64,000 nucleotides of DNA, taken from positions 109,632,881 to 109,696,880 of the forward strand of contig JALJCS010000001.1 in the NCBI GenBank assembly GCA_023055355.1, read 5' to 3'. Position numbers and translations under genes: made by a program. The notes under the pieces were generated by a model. The model made no database searches, was not told the DNA's origin, and worked only from the letters and a program-made list of their open reading frames with translations. Origin of the DNA: Agelaius tricolor. Taxonomy: Eukaryota; Chordata; Aves; Passeriformes; Icteridae. This document shows, piece after piece, positions 58,551 through 64,000 of the stretch; position 1 is the stretch's first letter; every line of letters begins with the position of its first letter.

Positions 58551-60600
58551 TAAATGATCACTGTTTTGGTCTCAGAGGGGTGGGCACAGGTAGCCCATAG
58601 CTTTGTTTTGCAGGTGATCAAAGCTGGCCAGATGCAGCTCTGATCACATCCTTTGTTTCTTTGACTCCCACCTGGAAAAATGCATGAGCACATACTTATC
58701 CTTAAATCCATGATTGAAGTCAAGGGGTTACCTGGTCTGTTGAGCTGGGATAGAGTTTAACATGGGCTTGAAGAGGTGTTCATTTGGTTTACTGAGTAGG
58801 AGCATTTCCACAGAATTTAGAGAGAAGTTCATATAAATGAAAAAAACCCAAACAAGATCACATAAAAGGTCAGTATCACTGGACAGGAGTGACACAGCAA
58901 GAGAAGCACCTTCAGATAACTTCATCCTCTGACCAGCACTGACCAGCACCTTCAAAAGCAGTTTCTTTAAAGTGTCCACAGCTGGGTGCTAAAAATTAGT
59001 GAAAAATAAATAATCTGGGATATTTAAAGCATAAAGATATGTAGACAACAGAATTTTGAATAATGAGGAGTCACGTGGTGATGAATTGTTCATTATGGAG
59101 CCCATGTTTTCATTGTGGTTTTATGAAATGTCTTTAGCAGGAAAATAAGAAAGTAAACACCTCTGCTCCCAGTATGCTTGAGAGTTGCATGTTTCATATC
59201 CTGCAGTTCCAAGATTCCTTGTTTGGTACTTGCTTTCTCTTTGCCATCACTCAAGATCTTTGCAGTTTCAGAAGGAAAGATGTCACATTTTGTTTTCCTC
59301 ATACCTACAAAACCAAAGGATATCAAAGAAAAGGTGGAGCTCGCTTTAAAAGAGGGTTAAAAGTGTTCCCCCACAAAAGAGAAAGTATTGTGACATTTGA
59401 AAGATTATTCTTCCTGGGACTCAAAGTTTTTACCAGTGATCTCCATCTGTAGCCTTTCCCAAAATACTCTGTCATCAAATGATTCAATGTCATCATCAAA
59501 GAATTTTTGGCTACTGACTTTCCTTTAATAATGGTTGAGAAGTTTAATGAAAGGTCTGCAGAGATTTCTTCCTAAATTGGATGAAATCCTGCATTTTTTC
59601 TTTATTCTTTTTCTTTTTGGTAATATTTCTGCTCAGAGAAAATTATAGCCTCTGGTGCCAGTGATGTGCTCTGTGTGTTTTGTTTATTACAGTGGTTTTA
59701 ACTGGAACCATGGGCGAGGGAGTATCATTATAAAATTCTTGATACCCCTCATATATTTGTGCAAACATAGTTGTGGGCACCGAAGGCAGTGGTGGAGATG
59801 CCAGTTCCAAAGCATCCTCTCCTTGTTTAAGCATGTGGTGCATGCCCACACGCTCTCTAGGCAGGGAGAAACCAGCTCCTGGCTCAGACCGGACGTCTGA
59901 CCCCGCGCGTCCATCCCCGCTGGGTTCCTGCAGCTGCCTCTCCAGCTGGGCCGTGGCTTGGTGGTGGCACCCAGTGGTCAACCCCTTCCTGGTGTTTGCC
60001 ATCAGCAGCATCCTGAGGAGCTGTGTGGCTTCTCACAGAAGGGCAGCCTGGAGTGGTACAAACCAGGAGCTGCTGCGTTTTGTAGTAAAAACCTCTTGGC
60101 CATGTAGGTTACGCACATGCAGTGGCTGAGAGGAGCAGGTGGTTACCCACCTTTGTGAATAGCAAGTGTTGGGTCTCAGAGAGCTGCAAATTGATGCCAT
60201 GTCTGCAGTACCAGTGAAGATGAGCTCTGAAAATAAGGCCTGCTGGTCCTTTCTTTGCAATTCTCTGTATTTCTTTATTTACTACTTTCTAGCACTGAAT
60301 TGCTTCTGACTCCCTGTGGACTGCAAGAGGTGACAGCTGTGGAGGAGATAAACAAGAAATTGATTGAAATGCAAGGGCCTGGGTTTTCTAAAAATCCAGG
60401 AGCTGATTTTCATGCCATTTGGTATCTACAGGCTGGGACAGATTTTCCAGTTAATTCAGGCAGCAGCACTGGATGTCTCCCACCAGGACAGTGATATCCC
60501 ACTCTGCAAAAAACTTCAATCAGAAAAATGTTAAACTGTCTTAGAAACTTTGCACCTGTGAATCACCAGTCTGCTAATTTATTTGTAGTACTTTGTTATC
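58551..60600. other. Intergenic DNA between two CR1 copies
   Basis: No gene recognised. Open frames of 80-120 codons at 59640-60130 occur on both strands of a locally GC-rich stretch and show no domain; they look like shadows of composition. A small CpG cluster lies at 59881-59930. Confidence 0.6.
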
Positions 60601-60768
60601 AAGCCCTGGAACAGCCTGGCTAGGGAAGTGGTAGAGTCACCAGCCTTGGAGGGGTTTAAAAGACATGTGGTGCTGATAGAGGTGGCTTGCCAGTGCTGGG
60701 TTAATGGTTGGATTTAATGATCTTAGAGGTCTCTTCCAACCTGAATGGTTCTATGATTCTATGAATCA
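60601..60768 (+). mobile_element. CR1 LINE, short 3' end
   Basis: The sequence agccctggaacagcctggct, gccagtgctgggttaatggt, gatcttagaggtctcttcca and acctgaatggttctatgatt then ctatgaat is a plus-strand CR1 3' terminus. It closely resembles the 3' part of the copy ending at 58550, so both may belong to one subfamily. Confidence 0.93.
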
Positions 60769-63700
60769 TGAGAATCACTTACTTAAGGCAGATGTGGAGT
60801 GGGAGGGTGACTGAGGGTTTCATTTATCTTTAGGAACTACCTGATCAGTAAGGGCTGTGTGTGGCCTCTGCAGAGGCCAGAGCACCTTGGTGTGACCCTG
60901 TTGAGATGAGGGCTCACACCAAAACCCTGGGATGGGCTTGTCCTCATCTAACATTGGCTGCCTCAGACCAAGGTGTATCTGCCATCAGTGATGTGACATG
61001 AGCACCCTCACAAAGCTGTTTGCCTTTCTTCTTGTAGATACACCCCCCTAGGAAGGGAGGCTCTGTTCTTTTCCAGAAGAAAAGAACATCTCAGACTAGA
61101 CATCTCAGGACCATCTCAGACTAGACATTTAGTTTTATGATGGATGGAGTCAAGTGAGAATTATCTCAGGTGCACACAAATGGGGGTCGGGGTGGCCTGA
61201 GCTCAAGTACTGGGCTCTCACGCTTTGCTGGATTGGGCAGTTAGCAGCTGTTACAGCCAACCCCCAGGAGTATCTGTGCTTCCACTGACTGAAACCCCCC
61301 TCTAAAAGGCACAAATTCTGCTCCAGTCCCCCAAAAACCTCCACTCATTGCAGTGCCATAGGCCAGTGATTAGGAGATAACTGAGAACACATCTGTCCCT
61401 CCACTGGCAGAGGCAACTGCCAGCAAAATGTGAAGAGTAGGAAGCAAACTGGGCAAGAGCTGTAGACATCTCCCAATGGAGCCTGGAGAAAAGCTCTTAT
61501 TGATGTCTCTGCAAATCAGGGCTGAGCCAGATGAAAGCTCTGAAGAGAGAGCTCTGTGTTCTGTGAGGTTGTGTTGGTCTACAACCAAGAAGTGGAATAC
61601 TCTGTAGTCTACAAGAGCCTCCTGGGCAACACCAAGAACAATTTTTCTTTCATCAGCACAACTGGAATTAATATGGACTAGTTCTTGTGCAAAAAAAGAA
61701 ATAAATTCACTCTGTAAAATTTCCCTTTTCTCTCCTTCCCCCACACCCTGAATATGCATTGAAAATAAGTCCTGAGCTCTGAACTCAAGAAATGACAACA
61801 GTGCACATACTGGGAGTATTTGGGAAATGTTTATATGGCACGGTCATCTGATACAAAGAGGAGATGTAAACTCTCATGAAGGGCGAGAAATCAATAAAGA
61901 TTGGTCACTCAGCCTTGGGATAAATATAGAACAAATTAGTGAGAAAATACTTGTGGACTCAAGGCATCCTGTTAGGAGGGGTTCAGGAAGCAAAATGTGG
62001 ATGGAGCCCACAGTGTCCTGGGAAGCAGTAGTGGGTCTGGTTGATCCATATTTTTATGTTGCTGGTGCTATTGGTGGGGTTTTTGTTTGTTTGTTTCTTG
62101 GTTTTTTGTTTGTTTCGTTTGTTTGTTTATTTTTTTAAAATAAGAGACACAGTATCTTCACCTCTTCTGACAGATTAACCAGTGCCAAGGAGCATTTCAT
62201 GTGCAGCCCCTTTGTTGTCTCTGCTGTTGAATTGCCTGAATTTTCCCCAACATGTTTCTGGCCTGATCCCAGTAGGACCCAGTTGTGAGCTGGGAGCTAA
62301 CAGAGAGCTCAGACTGTTCCCAGCAGCTGCTCAGATGCAGCTTCTCACTTTTGGGGAGAATTTAGCAGTGTGAACATGGACATTCATGGAGGCATTGCTC
62401 ACATGTTTATGTACTAGTATAGGTGCCATCAGTGTGTTTGAATTCAAAATAAAGTATGTAACCCTATTATCCATCAATATTTATCCATCACAAACAACTG
62501 TTGGCAGATTTTTGTAGGCAGTGGAGTGGAATCCATGGGACAGCCAAGGACCAGCATCCTGCAGTCCTGCACCTTCCCTTGAGTGGCTCCTCTGCATATC
62601 CAATGTCTATGTGAGCTGAGCTACCACTGGAAAATGGAAGGAAATGGCTAATTTCCACACATTTTTGTTGGATATATCTTTTGGTACTTTAATGAGCTGA
62701 GCTAGCTGAGCAAAAAGTCAGCAAAGAAGGCCTGGGACAAGAACTACAGGGCTGGGGGTCAAGGAGAAAGGGCAGGGATGCAGCACAGGAGGGATTTCCA
62801 AGGGTCTCAGTGGGCCTTGAGCCTGGGCCATCGGTACCCCATTGATGCTGGTGAGATCCCACACAGAGGCTTGCACACCTTCCTCCCCTGGCACTCACCA
62901 TCCAAGAGGTTCCTTTTGTTGTGTTTTGGCTCTTCTCCTCCCTCTCACAACTTAGATAATATTCCCTTCCCCTGCTGTTCTCTGCTGTGCCTTTGCCCGT
63001 GTTTTCACAGGGAATGTGTGTATTCCATGAGTGTTCAGTCTTGCACATGTGTTGTTCATGCTAAGCATGAGCCATTCTGTATCAGGAGCTGTCATTTGTG
63101 GGGCAGGAAGAAGTCAAAATAAATTAATAGTAAATTCTGGCATTTGGCAGTGAGTGTTCAAAATCTTTGGATGCTGGGAGCATATAATTCATAGCAACAG
63201 CCTCAGACTCACCCCCATGCAGAAACCAAGTTTTCATAAAATAAAAAACCCTATTCTGAGGTTGCATCCTATGTATTTTAAGGGATTTTCTGTTCCAGAA
63301 GACCAATTATATAAAAAACAAAGCTATGAAAAAATGCCTGTTGTCATAGGCATTTCTTATCACAGTAAGGATGGGGAAAGATAAGCACTTTTCATGACAA
63401 GTGACCAATTAAATGAAAAAATACTGGAAAGGGAAAAGCAAAATAAGTTAATCCAAAACATAGACATTATTCAATATAAAAAAACTAGGAATGAACAAAA
63501 CCAGGGAAATTACCAGAAACTTATAAAAGCCTATAAAAATATAGTTTAAAATCAAAGGGAAAATAAAAAAAAGTATTTCTTAATTCCCTTTCAAAAAACA
63601 CCTAGTCAACTATTTTGCAGTGTTTTAGTCCTTTAGGGCATTCTTGGAAATTCAGATTAGACTTACATGCACATTTACTAATGTTAAATATCACTTCTGT

Positions 63701-64000
63701 TTTGGAATTTGCTAAATAAACAGAGCTGATTAATTTTACTTTACTACCTTGCATTAGGATGCATTAATGCTTAAGAATAAGGGACCTGAGGCACAGAGAA
63801 ACATTAATAAAACAAGTACTTAAATACAGAATATCTAGAATATATCTCCAGCTTCTTCGCTGATGAAATCTCCATGGGACAATACCACTTTCTTAAATTT
63901 ACATGGTTAAGGAAACATCTTGTAAATGGAGGTAGATGGAAAGTCACTGTTCTCCTCTTGTGCACTCAAGGTAAGTATTTGACTACTGGCAGAAGCTGAA
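60769..64000. other. Intergenic DNA, end of window
   Basis: No gene recognised. It contains a 17-bp direct duplication at 61087-61128, the GTTT array at 62080, and an A-rich stretch from about 63400 to 63600. The frame of 142 codons on the minus strand at 61370-61798 has no recognisable domain. Confidence 0.6.
62080..62137. repeat. (GTTT)n-type simple repeat
   Basis: An imperfect GTTT array with T-run interruptions. Confidence 0.9.

Noticed and set aside
59643..60129. Open frames on both strands in a GC-richer stretch
   Set aside because: Stop-poor composition explains them; no domain, start context or splice signal supports a gene.
61370..61798. 142-codon minus-strand open frame
   Set aside because: No recognisable motif; its sequence does not look like a known protein and no neighbouring exon is visible.
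1..64000. Bacterial-type systems, CRISPR arrays, operons, rRNA or tRNA genes
   Set aside because: The window is vertebrate DNA with a spliced gene. I saw no regularly spaced repeat array, no tRNA-like cloverleaf and no rRNA sequence, although tRNA detection by eye is not reliable.
41831..64000. RUNX2 exons, expected on this side of CLIC5 from vertebrate gene order
   Set aside because: No Runt-domain or RUNX C-terminal coding sequence was seen on either strand; the gene is probably beyond the window.

Overview
This window is non-repetitive to moderately repetitive vertebrate DNA, almost certainly from a bird. The evidence is a series of CR1 LINE 3' ends of the avian type, a solo LTR of a kind I associate with neoavian (probably passerine) genomes, and coding exons that match the vertebrate CLIC5 protein. 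It holds one recognisable protein-coding gene, the 3' part of CLIC5 (chloride intracellular channel protein 5), on the + strand.

Layout. Positions 1-16983 are the end of a long CLIC5 intron 1, with four CR1 copies, a CR1 tail with a tandem extension, a palindromic ancient repeat and several microsatellites. Five coding exons follow at 16984-17093, 17434-17559, 18894-19000, 37814-37995 and 40229-40396. Their lengths (110, 126, 107, 182 and 168 nt including the stop) and phases fit the conserved CLIC gene structure. All junctions have AG acceptors and GT donors. The exons encode 230 residues plus a stop. A 21-residue first exon of the CLIC5A type would bring the protein to 251 residues, the usual CLIC5A length; that exon lies upstream of the window. 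Intron 4 is long (18.8 kb); the other complete introns are 0.34, 1.3 and 2.2 kb.

Positions 40397-64000 are the 3' UTR and intergenic DNA. I see no further gene. In other vertebrates CLIC5 lies tail-to-tail with RUNX2, so this is probably the start of the CLIC5-RUNX2 interval; that is inference, as no RUNX2 exon is visible. The interval holds a solo ERV LTR (56828-57400, minus strand), two more CR1 3' ends, a decayed L2/MIR-like tail, simple repeats and a few CpG-enriched stretches that could be conserved regulatory DNA.

I found no new biological system. The most interesting non-coding signal is a set of decayed, often palindromic short elements scattered through intron 1, intron 4, intron 5 and the downstream region. 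They look like very old amniote repeats and would be easy to miss with a bird-only repeat library.
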